DNA from: Jiulongibacter sp966250325
Lineage (GTDB): Bacteria; Bacteroidota; Bacteroidia; Cytophagales; Spirosomataceae
Direction of reading: 5' to 3'
Assembly: GCA_966250325.1 (NCBI GenBank)
Contig: CBINGY010000016.1
Span: 1-64,000 of the forward strand
DNA: 64,000 bases
Shown here: positions 45,986 to 54,471 of the stretch, piece by piece
How positions within the stretch are numbered: position 1 is the stretch's first letter
Layout of the letters: each line of letters opens with the position of its first letter
The notes under the pieces: generated by a model
Seen by the model: the letters and a program-made list of their open reading frames with translations, nothing else
The model's database searches: none
What the model was told of the DNA's origin: nothing
Translations under genes and position numbers: made by a program

Positions 45986-48079
45986 ATGTCCTCTCTTTTA
46001 AACAAAAGCATTGAATATCTGCGGGGTGGCGGCACTGCCCGTGCCGATCTTTTGAAAACCGAGCTGGGCATTTTCACTTACGCCGATCTGCTGCAGCATT
46101 ATCCTTTCAGATACGAAGACCGGAGCTCCTTTCAGACGATACGCCAACTGAATGAAGAAATGGAAGCCGCTCAGGTAAAGGGGAGACTCATGAATATTCA
46201 AAAAGTGGGTGCGGGCAGAAAACAGCGACTGGTGGCAGAGTTTACCGATAAAACAGGAACTGTGGAGCTCATCTGGTTTCAGGGAATCTCCTGGATCGAA
46301 AAGAAAATCAAACCGGGAAACGATTATGTAATTTATGGAAAACCCACGCTCTTTGGCCACCGTTTTAATTTTACCCACCCCGAAATTGAACTCTTAACAC
46401 CCGCCAATGACAAAACAGGAGGATTCAGACCTATTTATTCGTTGACGGAGAAGCTTCGTAAAAAATATGTAGACAGCCGGGTAATCGGACAAATGACCGC
46501 CTCGGCCCTACAGGAATTAAGAACGATCAATCTGGAAAACCTGCCCGATTCGCTTCTTCAGAAATTCAAACTCATTGGCAAAAATCAGGCTCTGCAGCTT
46601 ATCCATCATCCGGGTAACTTTAATGAGGTAAGACATGCCAAACGGCGACTGAAATTTGAAGAACTTTTTTACAATCAACTTTCGCTTATAAATCAGAAAC
46701 TGGTCAATAAGAATTCCTACGCCGGCCATTTGTTTACCAAAACAGAGCTATTGACCTATTTCTACGAAAATCACCTTCCCTTTGATCTTACCGACGCCCA
46801 GAAAAAGGTAATCCGGGAAATTTTCTTTGATTTCAAATCGGGAAAACAAATGAACCGCCTTCTGCAGGGAGACGTGGGCTCGGGAAAAACCATCGTCAGT
46901 TTCATTTGTATGCTCATGGCCATTGACAGCGGGGCTCAGGCCTGTCTCATGGCCCCTACAGAAATTCTGGCGACTCAACACTTCAAAAATCTTCTGCGGT
47001 TTGCCGATTTGCTGGGGGTAAAAATCGACCTGCTTACCGGCTCCACAAAAAAGAAGGAGCGGGAAATCATTCATTCGGGCTTGCAGGACGGAAGCCTGAA
47101 AATTATTGTTGGCACCCATGCCTTACTGGAAGATGTAGTAAAATTCAGAAATCTCGGTTTGTGCGTTATTGACGAACAGCACCGGTTTGGTGTTGCACAG
47201 CGGGCCAAACTATGGAATAAAAACGAAAAGCTTCATCCGCATATCCTGGTGATGACCGCCACTCCCATTCCCAGAACACTGGCTATGACCTTGTACGGTG
47301 ATCTGGATGTTTCTGTAATAGATGAGCTTCCCAAAGGCCGTAAACCTATCAAAACGGTTCATAGATATGACTCCAGGAGGCTGGAAGTGTTCCAGTTTCT
47401 TCGGGATGAAATTAGTAAGGGACGTCAGGTGTATATCGTGTATCCACTCATAGAAGAATCTGAGCAGATGGATTACAAAAACCTGATGGATGGCTACGAA
47501 AGCATTGCCCGGGCTTTCCCTGAACTTGCTTTGAGCATAGTACATGGTAAAATGAAGCCTGCCGACAAGGAATATGAAATGCAGCGGTTTGTGAAAGGCG
47601 AAACCCAAATTATGGTAGCCACTACGGTAATTGAAGTAGGCGTAGATGTGCCCAATGCCAGCCTTATGATTATTGAAAACAGTGAGCGTTTTGGGCTGGC
47701 TCAGCTTCACCAGTTACGTGGCAGGGTTGGCCGGGGGGCAGAGCAGTCGTATTGCATTCTAATGACCGGGGTTAAACTGAGTAATGATTCCCGAAAACGT
47801 ATTCAAACCATGGTAGAAACCAATGACGGGTTCAGAATATCTGAAGTAGATCTGGAGCTGAGAGGCCCGGGAGATCTTTCGGGAACTCAGCAAAGCGGTC
47901 TGGTTGACCTCAAAATAGCCAATCTGGCAACCGACGGCGAAATTCTTAAATACGCCAGAGAATCTGCTCTTGAAATACTTGATCGGGATCCGGATCTGGT
48001 ATTGGCTGAAAATAAAATGATTCGGCTTTATGTGCTGGAGAATTCCCAAAAAACCCTAACCTGGAGTCGAATTAGTTAA
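45986..48079 (+). CDS. recG: ATP-dependent DNA helicase RecG
   Basis: RecG remodels stalled replication forks and Holliday junctions. It has 697 residues. The N-terminal wedge/OB domain (about 50-180) has AQVKGRLMNIQKVGAGRK; the helicase core has Walker A LQGDVGSGKTIVSF (G298-T302), DEQH box VIDEQHRFGVAQRA, motif III MTATPIPRTLAMTLYGDLD and the C-terminal QLHQLRGRVGRG and SEVDLELRGPGDLSGTQQSG. The N-terminal NKSIEYLRGGGTARADLLKT is the usual RecG start, supporting ATG 45986. Confidence 0.97.
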   Translation: MSSLLNKSIEYLRGGGTARADLLKTELGIFTYADLLQHYPFRYEDRSSFQTIRQLNEEMEAAQVKGRLMNIQKVGAGRKQRLVAEFTDKTGTVELIWFQGISWIEKKIKPGNDYVIYGKPTLFGHRFNFTHPEIELLTPANDKTGGFRPIYSLTEKLRKKYVDSRVIGQMTASALQELRTINLENLPDSLLQKFKLIGKNQALQLIHHPGNFNEVRHAKRRLKFEELFYNQLSLINQKLVNKNSYAGHLFTKTELLTYFYENHLPFDLTDAQKKVIREIFFDFKSGKQMNRLLQGDVGSGKTIVSFICMLMAIDSGAQACLMAPTEILATQHFKNLLRFADLLGVKIDLLTGSTKKKEREIIHSGLQDGSLKIIVGTHALLEDVVKFRNLGLCVIDEQHRFGVAQRAKLWNKNEKLHPHILVMTATPIPRTLAMTLYGDLDVSVIDELPKGRKPIKTVHRYDSRRLEVFQFLRDEISKGRQVYIVYPLIEESEQMDYKNLMDGYESIARAFPELALSIVHGKMKPADKEYEMQRFVKGETQIMVATTVIEVGVDVPNASLMIIENSERFGLAQLHQLRGRVGRGAEQSYCILMTGVKLSNDSRKRIQTMVETNDGFRISEVDLELRGPGDLSGTQQSGLVDLKIANLATDGEILKYARESALEILDRDPDLVLAENKMIRLYVLENSQKTLTWSRIS

Positions 48080-48559
48080 TTATATGGCCATCATTCAAAG
48101 GGGAATGATCCCTACAATAATTATTTTTTCACCGACAGAATTAATCCAGACCTCTCTTTCGACAGGAACATAAAAAATGTAATTCTTATCTTTGACCCCA
48201 TCAGGATTAGTACCAGTTATCTGTCACACCTTTTAAGCTGCCCAAATGATGTTCAAAAAGAATCCACACTTTTACAAGAAAGACAAATGCTTTCAGACGA
48301 AGGGCCAGTCAAACACTTCCGGGACTTATGCATTTCCATGGAACACCGGAATAGAGACAAACTTGCACCATACCATTTCGAATAGGTCAAATCAGCTCCC
48401 GTTCTTTCCCCTGTTTATAAAGAATATTTCGAGGTCTGTCATTTTACAGAGCGAGGCGGAAAGACGTTTACTGAATCTCTGTCAAAACTGACTCAATACA
48501 ACGAATTCTGAAAAAAAAGCATTTTAAACGTATTACAAACCACCACCACTAGAAGAGAG
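48080..48559. other. 480-bp intergenic region without a convincing gene
   Basis: No protein with family features was found. Near the recG end, ATCATTC (48090-48096) and GAATGAT (48103-48109) could form a weak hairpin, but the T run follows 11 bp later, so termination is doubtful. An 81-codon reading frame (48246-48491) has biased, low-complexity-like composition and no recognisable signature. The only regulatory-looking element is a -7 box at 48187. Confidence 0.5.
48187..48194 (+). promoter_or_regulatory. Candidate promoter -7 box upstream of the SGNH/carbamoyltransferase module
   Basis: TATCTTTG fits TAnnTTTG exactly but has no TTG at the expected -33 distance. It would give a leader of more than 350 nt for the gene at 48560. 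Confidence 0.3.
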
Positions 48560-49672
48560 ATGTATCTTATTAAGAAAAGGTTAACATATGTGGGCTATAT
48601 AATTTTGGCCAGTGCAATCCTTCTGGAAATTGTTCTCAGAATATACAACCCTATACCGGTAAGAATCAAAGGAGATAAAATTGTTTTGCCTGCAAATCAG
48701 CATATGACTTTCCAAAATGAGTTTTCCTGTTTTGACAAGGTTATTCATCACTCAAAAAATGAATTGGGTTTCAGAGGGTCTTCCCTACCCCAACATCCCG
48801 AAGATTTCATCAAACTAATTACCGTAGGCGGCAGTACCACCGAATGCTTCTTTGTGTCTGATGACAAAGTATGGTCAAAGGTTCTGGAAGACAGCCTTCA
48901 GAAGTATCTGGGAAACGTTTGGGTGAATAATGCTGGTCTTAACGGCCACAGTACCTTCGGGCACAAAATTCTGATGGAGGATATTGTTGCCCCGCTTAAA
49001 CCTGATTACGTTCTGTTTCTCATTGGAGTTAACGACATAGACCGGTCAGATTTGGGAGATTTTGACAAGAAAAATCTAAAAGGTTTTCAAAATGCCTCAG
49101 CCAATAGCACGGCAAAAAATTTCCTGCTTTTTCTGGCCAATAATACAGAATTGGGTAACCTGCTATTTAACATTTCCAAAAGTTTAAAAGCCAGGAATCA
49201 GAAAATATTTATTGACAAAGTACTTCGTCTTAACCCATCGGATACACTTCATTTATCCGAAACGTACATGCAGCATCATTTACAGCAACAAAAGGAATAT
49301 TTGCCTGCCTACAAAACACGGATTGCCCTTCTGGATAGCATTTCAAAAGCCAATAACATCATACCTATTTTTATCACACAACCTTTGCTTTTCGGTGAAG
49401 GTATTGATCCTGTAACCGGCACCAATCTGGCCTTATACCATAGCTCAGAGGGTATGAACGGACTGCTTTTCTGGAAAAAGCTGGAACTCTATAATGAAGA
49501 ACTCAGAAATTATTGCCAGGAAAACGAAAGAATTTGTGTTGATCTGGCAAACCTTTTACCGAAAAGCTCAGAATACTTTTACGATGAAATGCATTTTTCA
49601 AATGCGGGTTCTATTAAAGTTGGGCAATTGCTGAATCAGGAACTGACTAACAAAATTTTGAACACAAAATAA
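48560..49672 (+). CDS. SGNH/GDSL-family hydrolase, membrane-anchored
   Basis: A 370-residue protein with one N-terminal membrane helix (YVGYIILASAILLEIVLRIY) and a periplasmic or extracytoplasmic SGNH hydrolase domain. Block I is LITVGGSTTECFFVSD (nucleophile Ser), block II NNAGLNGHSTFGHKI, block III FLIGVNDIDRSD (Asn), and the catalytic Asp-x-x-His is YDEMHFSNAGS near the C-terminus. SGNH enzymes remove or transfer acyl groups on sugars and lipids. It sits 99 bp upstream of the carbamoyltransferase gene on the same strand and may act on the same glycan. Confidence 0.87.
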   Translation: MYLIKKRLTYVGYIILASAILLEIVLRIYNPIPVRIKGDKIVLPANQHMTFQNEFSCFDKVIHHSKNELGFRGSSLPQHPEDFIKLITVGGSTTECFFVSDDKVWSKVLEDSLQKYLGNVWVNNAGLNGHSTFGHKILMEDIVAPLKPDYVLFLIGVNDIDRSDLGDFDKKNLKGFQNASANSTAKNFLLFLANNTELGNLLFNISKSLKARNQKIFIDKVLRLNPSDTLHLSETYMQHHLQQQKEYLPAYKTRIALLDSISKANNIIPIFITQPLLFGEGIDPVTGTNLALYHSSEGMNGLLFWKKLELYNEELRNYCQENERICVDLANLLPKSSEYFYDEMHFSNAGSIKVGQLLNQELTNKILNTK

Positions 49673-49771
49673 AAGAACACGGAATGAAATGACCGAAAAA
49701 TCGATTTTAGACGGTTTTTAAACTTTCATTCATCATCTTTGCAAGCATTAACAGTGAAACCCGAATATTCA

Positions 49772-51637
49772 TTGAAGATACTAGGAATATCTGCTTTTTA
49801 CCACGATTCCGCAGCCGCTATAATAGAAAACGGAGAAATTATTGCAGCCGCCCAGGAAGAACGTTTCACCAGAAAGAAACATGATCCCGGCTTTCCCACA
49901 AATGCCGTGAAGCATTGCCTGCAATATGCCGGAGCAAGCCTGAATGACTTAGATGCCATTGTTTTCTACGACAAGCCGCTCCTTAAAATGGAACGTCTTC
50001 TGGAAACGTATTACGCCTTTTCACCAAAAGGGCTAAGATCATTTCTCACGGCCATTCCAGTATGGCTTAAAGAGAAAATGTTTCTCAAAAGAATGCTCTA
50101 CACTGAGCTGGAGGCCCTGGAAAAGTTTGATAAAAAGAAAGTTAAACTGCTTTTTCCTGAGCACCACCTCTCTCATGCAGCATCGGCGTTTTATCCTTCA
50201 CCTTATGAAGATGCCGCTATACTTACACTGGATGGTGTAGGTGAATGGGCCACAGCCTCCATTGGTCATGGGCAGGGAAAAGATATCAGTATACTTAAAG
50301 AACTGAAGTTCCCTCATTCACTGGGCCTTTTATACTCCGCGTTCACTTATTTCCTTGGCTTCAAAGTGAATTCAGGAGAATATAAATTGATGGGGCTTGC
50401 TCCATACGGCAGACATGGCTCTGCAGAAGTTGAAAAGTACAAGGAGATCATCAAAAAACATTTGATTGAGGTATATGAGGATGGATCTCTGTGGCTGAAT
50501 CAGGACTATTTCAATTATTCTACCGGCCTTCGGATGGTGCATGATGATAAGTGGGAAAAGCTTTTTGGGTTTCCTACCCGCCCGGCAGAAAGTATGCTGG
50601 AGCAGCATCATTGTGATCTGGGTTTGGCTATTCAGGAGATTACCGAGGAAATTGTCATCCTGATGGCACAAGAAGCTAAACAGCTTACCGGAAGCAAAAA
50701 TCTGGTTCTGGCTGGTGGTGTAGCTCTGAACTGCGTAGCCAATGGCAAGCTCCAGAATTCCGGAATCTTTGAAAATATTTTTATTCAGCCCGCAGCTGGG
50801 GATGCCGGTGGGGCTCTGGGAGCCGCTCAGGCCGCTTATCATATTTATTTTGTCAAGGAAAGAAAGGTAGACCCAACTACCCTCGATGCCATGAAGGGCT
50901 CCTATCTGGGCCCGGAATACACCGATTTGGATGTACGGCTCATGGCCAAAAAATACGATGCCCCTGCCGAGTATTTTGAGAACTTCAGTGACTTGTCAAA
51001 GAAAACTGCCGCACTTCTGGCAGAAGGCAACGTAATCGGATGGTTTCAGGGGAGAATGGAGTTTGGTCCCAGGGCATTGGGAGCACGGAGTATCCTGGGA
51101 GATCCCAGAAACCCGGAGATGCAGAAAAAACTGAATCTGAAGATTAAGTACAGAGAGGGATTCAGGCCGTTTGCCCCGTCGGTTCTTGACAGCGAGATTG
51201 AGACGTATTTTGAATGCAAAACTCCCTCACCCTACATGCTACTGGTGCATGGAGTGCAGCCTCACAGAAGAAATAATACTCCGGAAAATTACGAGTCTCT
51301 TCCTATGATGGAAAAGCTTTATTTCCTGCGATCAGATTTACCTTCTATTACGCATATTGACTATTCGGCCAGAATTCAATCGGTGCATGCTGAAACAAAC
51401 CCGCGTTATCATGAGCTCATCAGTGATTTCAAGGCACAAACCGGAATTGGTGTAGTAGTAAATACAAGTTTCAATGTGCGTGGTGAGCCCATTGTTTGTA
51501 CTCCAGAAGACGCATACCGATGTCTGATGAGAACAGAAATGGACTATCTGGTTGTCGGAAACTTTCTTTTCGACAAAAACCAACAGCCAAAATGGAACGA
51601 AACCCATAACTGGCGTGAAGAATTCGTATTAGATTAA
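49772..51637 (+). CDS. Carbamoyltransferase (NodU/CmcH/SxtI type)
   Basis: A 621-residue enzyme that transfers a carbamoyl group from carbamoyl phosphate, via carbamoyl-adenylate, to a hydroxyl group. The N-terminal Kae1-like domain begins (M)KILGISAFYHDSAAAIIENG; metal-binding HHLSHAASAFYPSPYEDAAI and TLDGVGEWATASIGHG follow, and the C-terminal domain has GWFQGRMEFGPRALGARSIL. No ATG is in place: TTG 49772 gives the family's usual KILGISAFYH start; GTG 49754 or TTG 49739 would add 6 or 11 residues. The two small genes after it match the SxtK- and SxtJ-like partners often found with this family. Confidence 0.93.
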   Translation: MKILGISAFYHDSAAAIIENGEIIAAAQEERFTRKKHDPGFPTNAVKHCLQYAGASLNDLDAIVFYDKPLLKMERLLETYYAFSPKGLRSFLTAIPVWLKEKMFLKRMLYTELEALEKFDKKKVKLLFPEHHLSHAASAFYPSPYEDAAILTLDGVGEWATASIGHGQGKDISILKELKFPHSLGLLYSAFTYFLGFKVNSGEYKLMGLAPYGRHGSAEVEKYKEIIKKHLIEVYEDGSLWLNQDYFNYSTGLRMVHDDKWEKLFGFPTRPAESMLEQHHCDLGLAIQEITEEIVILMAQEAKQLTGSKNLVLAGGVALNCVANGKLQNSGIFENIFIQPAAGDAGGALGAAQAAYHIYFVKERKVDPTTLDAMKGSYLGPEYTDLDVRLMAKKYDAPAEYFENFSDLSKKTAALLAEGNVIGWFQGRMEFGPRALGARSILGDPRNPEMQKKLNLKIKYREGFRPFAPSVLDSEIETYFECKTPSPYMLLVHGVQPHRRNNTPENYESLPMMEKLYFLRSDLPSITHIDYSARIQSVHAETNPRYHELISDFKAQTGIGVVVNTSFNVRGEPIVCTPEDAYRCLMRTEMDYLVVGNFLFDKNQQPKWNETHNWREEFVLD

Positions 51638-51652
51638 CACAAATTTATTAAC

Positions 51653-51802
51653 ATGGACTTTCTATCTGATCTTTGGAATTTTTTGAAGGAGCGTAAAAAA
51701 TGGTGGCTTACTCCGGTGATCATTGTCCTTCTGTTAATTGGTGTTTTGATTGTTATTGGTGGCGGCTCTGCCATAGCTCCCTTCATCTATACCTTGTTCT
51801 GA
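51653..51802 (+). CDS. DUF5989 small membrane protein (SxtK-like)
   Basis: A 49-residue peptide: MDFLSDLWNFLKERKKWW, then a single hydrophobic helix (VIIVLLLIGVLIVIGGGSAI) and the end APFIYTLF. It starts 15 bp after the carbamoyltransferase stop and its stop is separated by 1 bp from the next start (ATG 51804), so it is co-translated. This short type follows NodU/SxtI carbamoyltransferases in many bacteria; its function is unknown, perhaps as a membrane anchor for the enzyme. Confidence 0.9.
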   Translation: MDFLSDLWNFLKERKKWWLTPVIIVLLLIGVLIVIGGGSAIAPFIYTLF

Positions 51803-51803
51803 T

Positions 51804-52166
51804 ATGGAAAAACAAAACAAATCACAGGTAATCTTAACCATGGTTATAGGTTTCCTGGTGCTTTATTTCATCTTTAAAGCAGACTGGCTGCTGTATGTGT
51901 CATTGGGTATTGGTGTGCTGGGTCTTTTTTCAGATACTTTTGCGGGCCTTATTACCAAAGGCTGGCTGAAGTTTGGGGAAGTTCTAGGAAGAATAAATGG
52001 CAGCATACTTTTAACCCTCATTTTTTTCATTTTCCTTACTCCGATCGCACTCCTGATGAAATTGGTTAAGGGCTCTGATGAACTTCATTTAAAGAAGCAA
52101 TCTGGTACCAATTACGCCACCAGAAACCACAAGTATGTGGCAGATGACATGAAGAATATCTGGTAA
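51804..52166 (+). CDS. SxtJ-family membrane protein
   Basis: A 120-residue protein with three hydrophobic segments (VILTMVIGFLVLYFIFKADW, LLYVSLGIGVLGLFSDTF, SILLTLIFFIFLTPIALLM), then a polar tail including KGSDELHLKKQSGTNYATRN, typical of the SxtJ family. It closes the carbamoyltransferase module and is followed by a strong terminator. Function unknown; it is thought to act with the carbamoyltransferase. Confidence 0.87.
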   Translation: MEKQNKSQVILTMVIGFLVLYFIFKADWLLYVSLGIGVLGLFSDTFAGLITKGWLKFGEVLGRINGSILLTLIFFIFLTPIALLMKLVKGSDELHLKKQSGTNYATRNHKYVADDMKNIW

Positions 52167-52192
52167 TTGATTGATTTTAGGATATAAAAGCA

Positions 52193-52222
52193 AAACCCCG
52201 ACCGAATGGCCGGGGTTTCTTG
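52193..52222. terminator. Bidirectional terminator between the carbamoyltransferase module and xylA
   Basis: An 11-bp stem with one mismatch (52193-52203 with 52208-52218, core AAACCCCG / CGGGGTTT) and a 4-nt loop. T-rich sequence follows on both strands, so it can serve both convergent units. Confidence 0.8.
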
Positions 52223-52255
52223 TTTTGTTGTACTCAACTCTCAGAATTGAGTACC

Positions 52256-53596
52256 TCAAATGTATTGATTCAAAATCATTTCGTAAAGCTCCTGCTTGCC
52301 ACTTATCTGAGCAGGCTCTCCTACTTCATGAGCTATTTTGCTCAGATCTTCCAGCGAAAGCTCTCCTTTTTCGAATTTAGCTCCGTTTCCGCTGTCAAAA
52401 GAAGCATAACGATCGGCTCTCATTTTTTTATACGGAGATTTGGTAAGAATGTCATTTGCTATCAGCAAAGCACGGGCAAAAACATCCATGCCACCGATAT
52501 GAGCAATGAAGATATCCTCCAGATCGGTAGAATTTCTACGTGTTTTAGCATCAAAATTAACGCCACCCGTCTTAAATCCACCTGTTTCGAGAATGATCAG
52601 CATGGCCTCTGTAAGCTCATAGATATCTACAGGAAACTGATCGGTATCCCAGCCGTTCTGATAATCTCCGCGGTTAGCATCAATTGAACCCAACATGCCC
52701 GCATCTGCAGCCATTTGAAGTTCATGAGCAAAGGTATGACCAGCCAGTGTAGCGTGGTTCACCTCCACATTGATGGCAAAATCTTTGGCAAGACCCTGTG
52801 CATTCAAAAATCCAATAACGGTCTGCGAGTCAAAATCATACTGATGTTTAGAAGGCTCTGCAGGTTTCGGCTCAATGTAATAGGTTCCATTAAAGCCATT
52901 TTTACGGCCATATTCTGACGCCACACGCAGAAACTGACCTAAATGATCAAGTTCTCTTTTTGTATTGGTATTTAACAGAGTCATGTATCCTTCTCTTCCT
53001 CCCCAGAAGGTATAACCTTCGCCACCGAGTTCAATCGTGGCGTCAATACAAGTCTTCACCTGAAGACCGGCATGGGCTACCACATCAAAATTGGGGTTGG
53101 TAGACGCCCCGTTCATATATCTCGGGTTAGAGAAAAGGTTGGCTGTTCCCCACAAAAGCTTTACACCAGAGGCCGCTTGCTTTTGTTTGGCATAATCTAC
53201 AATAGACCGCATGTTGCTTTCATACTCCTTCAGAGTGCTGCCTTCCGGAGACATATCCACATCATGAAAGCACCACCAGCCCGCTCCCAGTTTGGTAAAA
53301 AATTCAAAGGCAGCATCCATTTTTTCATGAGCAGCGGCCAATGCATTGTTATTTGAATCCCAAGGGAAAGCCTTGGTACCCGGACCGAACGGATCGCCGC
53401 CCGTTCCACAGAAAGTATGCCAGTAGGCCACAGCAAAGCGTAGGTGATCACGCATGGTTTTACCTGCCACTACGCGGTTTTCGTCGTACCACTTGAAAGC
53501 CATTGGATTATCAGACTCACGGCCTTCGTATTTAATAGGCTCCTTAATAAAGGGGAAGAATTCTTTGTCACCCAAAGTGACCGTTAAATGACTCAT
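52256..53596 (-). CDS. xylA: Xylose isomerase
   Basis: Interconverts D-xylose and D-xylulose (and glucose and fructose in vitro). It has 446 residues, the class II length. Active-site segments: WWCFHDVDMSPEG with the catalytic His, WGGREGYMTLLNT, FYIEPKPAEPSKHQYDFD with the metal-binding Glu, and NVEVNHATLAGHTFAHELQM. It is a single gene: the neighbouring channel gene on the same strand lies 103 bp upstream. No xylulokinase gene is in the window. Confidence 0.97.
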   Translation of the reverse strand: MSHLTVTLGDKEFFPFIKEPIKYEGRESDNPMAFKWYDENRVVAGKTMRDHLRFAVAYWHTFCGTGGDPFGPGTKAFPWDSNNNALAAAHEKMDAAFEFFTKLGAGWWCFHDVDMSPEGSTLKEYESNMRSIVDYAKQKQAASGVKLLWGTANLFSNPRYMNGASTNPNFDVVAHAGLQVKTCIDATIELGGEGYTFWGGREGYMTLLNTNTKRELDHLGQFLRVASEYGRKNGFNGTYYIEPKPAEPSKHQYDFDSQTVIGFLNAQGLAKDFAINVEVNHATLAGHTFAHELQMAADAGMLGSIDANRGDYQNGWDTDQFPVDIYELTEAMLIILETGGFKTGGVNFDAKTRRNSTDLEDIFIAHIGGMDVFARALLIANDILTKSPYKKMRADRYASFDSGNGAKFEKGELSLEDLSKIAHEVGEPAQISGKQELYEMILNQYI

Positions 53597-53699
53597 CTCT
53601 AAGGAATTTGATTAATAATTCAAAATAATAAGTGTCAAATATACAATTAATAAAATAATTCAGTGTGCAAAGGTGTCCATTTTCTAATTATTCCCTAAT

Positions 53700-54413
53700 T
53701 CAAAGGCCAAATAAACGAAGGAAAACTGCCGCGACTATTGCCCCGCAAACCGGTGCTACCACCGGCAGCCAGGCATATCCCCAGTTACTGTCACCTTTTC
53801 CTTCAATAGGAAGGATCTGATGTGCAATACGCGGCCCCAAATCCCTGGCCGGATTAATGGCATAACCGGTGGCACCACCTAAAGACAAACCTATTCCCCA
53901 CACTAAAACTCCTACTAAATAAGGCTTGAGTCCCGAATCTGCCTGTCCGTAGATCGAAATGACACCCACAATAAGGGCAAACGTTCCGATGAACTCTGAA
54001 ACAAAATTGGCAGGGGTATGTTTTATCGCCGGCCCGGTACTGAACACGCCAAGTTTGGTAGACGTATCAGCGGTGCTTGCCCAATGAGGAAAATACATAA
54101 ACCAAACCGCGGTGGCTCCAAGAATTGCCCCTATCATCTGAGCAAGAATGAAAGCCGGAACCTGAGAATAGTCTCCGCTTTGAACAGCCAGGGCAACAGT
54201 GACCGCCGGGTTGATATGGGCCGCCTCGCTGCCGAATTTCTGAGCAACAAAAACACCCATGGTCACGGCAAAGGCCCAGCCTGTGGCGGTTACGATCCAT
54301 CCGGAAGAATTACCATACGTTTTTGTGAGAGAAGTATTGGCATTTACACCGCATCCAAGCAGTATCAGCATGAAAGTACCCACCAGTTCACCGGTGAAGT
54401 TTGTTGTTTCCAT
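53700..54413 (-). CDS. MIP-family channel, aquaglyceroporin-like
   Basis: A 237-residue inner-membrane channel with six helices and the two NPA half-helices HINPAVTVAL and AINPARDLGPR. The Asp after the second NPAR is the mark of glycerol facilitators (GlpF type); water-only aquaporins have Ser or Thr there. The N-terminal FTGELVGTFMLILLGCGVNA is typical for the family. It is on the same strand as xylA, 103 bp upstream of it. Glycerol or polyol uptake is the probable role; no glycerol kinase gene is present. Confidence 0.9.
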   Translation of the reverse strand: METTNFTGELVGTFMLILLGCGVNANTSLTKTYGNSSGWIVTATGWAFAVTMGVFVAQKFGSEAAHINPAVTVALAVQSGDYSQVPAFILAQMIGAILGATAVWFMYFPHWASTADTSTKLGVFSTGPAIKHTPANFVSEFIGTFALIVGVISIYGQADSGLKPYLVGVLVWGIGLSLGGATGYAINPARDLGPRIAHQILPIEGKGDSNWGYAWLPVVAPVCGAIVAAVFLRLFGL

Positions 54414-54445
54414 AGTTCATAGGGTTAATTGTCTGGGCAAATTAC

Positions 54446-54453
54446 TAATTTTG
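54446..54453 (+). promoter_or_regulatory. Candidate purB promoter -7 box
   Basis: TAATTTTG fits TAnnTTTG and lies 18 bp before the purB ATG at 54472. A TTG is only 14 bp upstream, so the -33 element is uncertain. Confidence 0.4.
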
Positions 54454-54471
54454 CAACTTAATAGATCGTTC

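Noticed and set aside
48246..48491. 81-codon frame in the intergenic region
   Set aside because: No signal peptide, domain or ribosome binding site; composition unlike neighbouring proteins. Kept as intergenic, though a lineage-specific gene cannot be excluded.
54259..54471. N-terminal extension of purB
   Set aside because: It overlaps the divergent channel gene antisense, and the family N-terminus begins at 54472.
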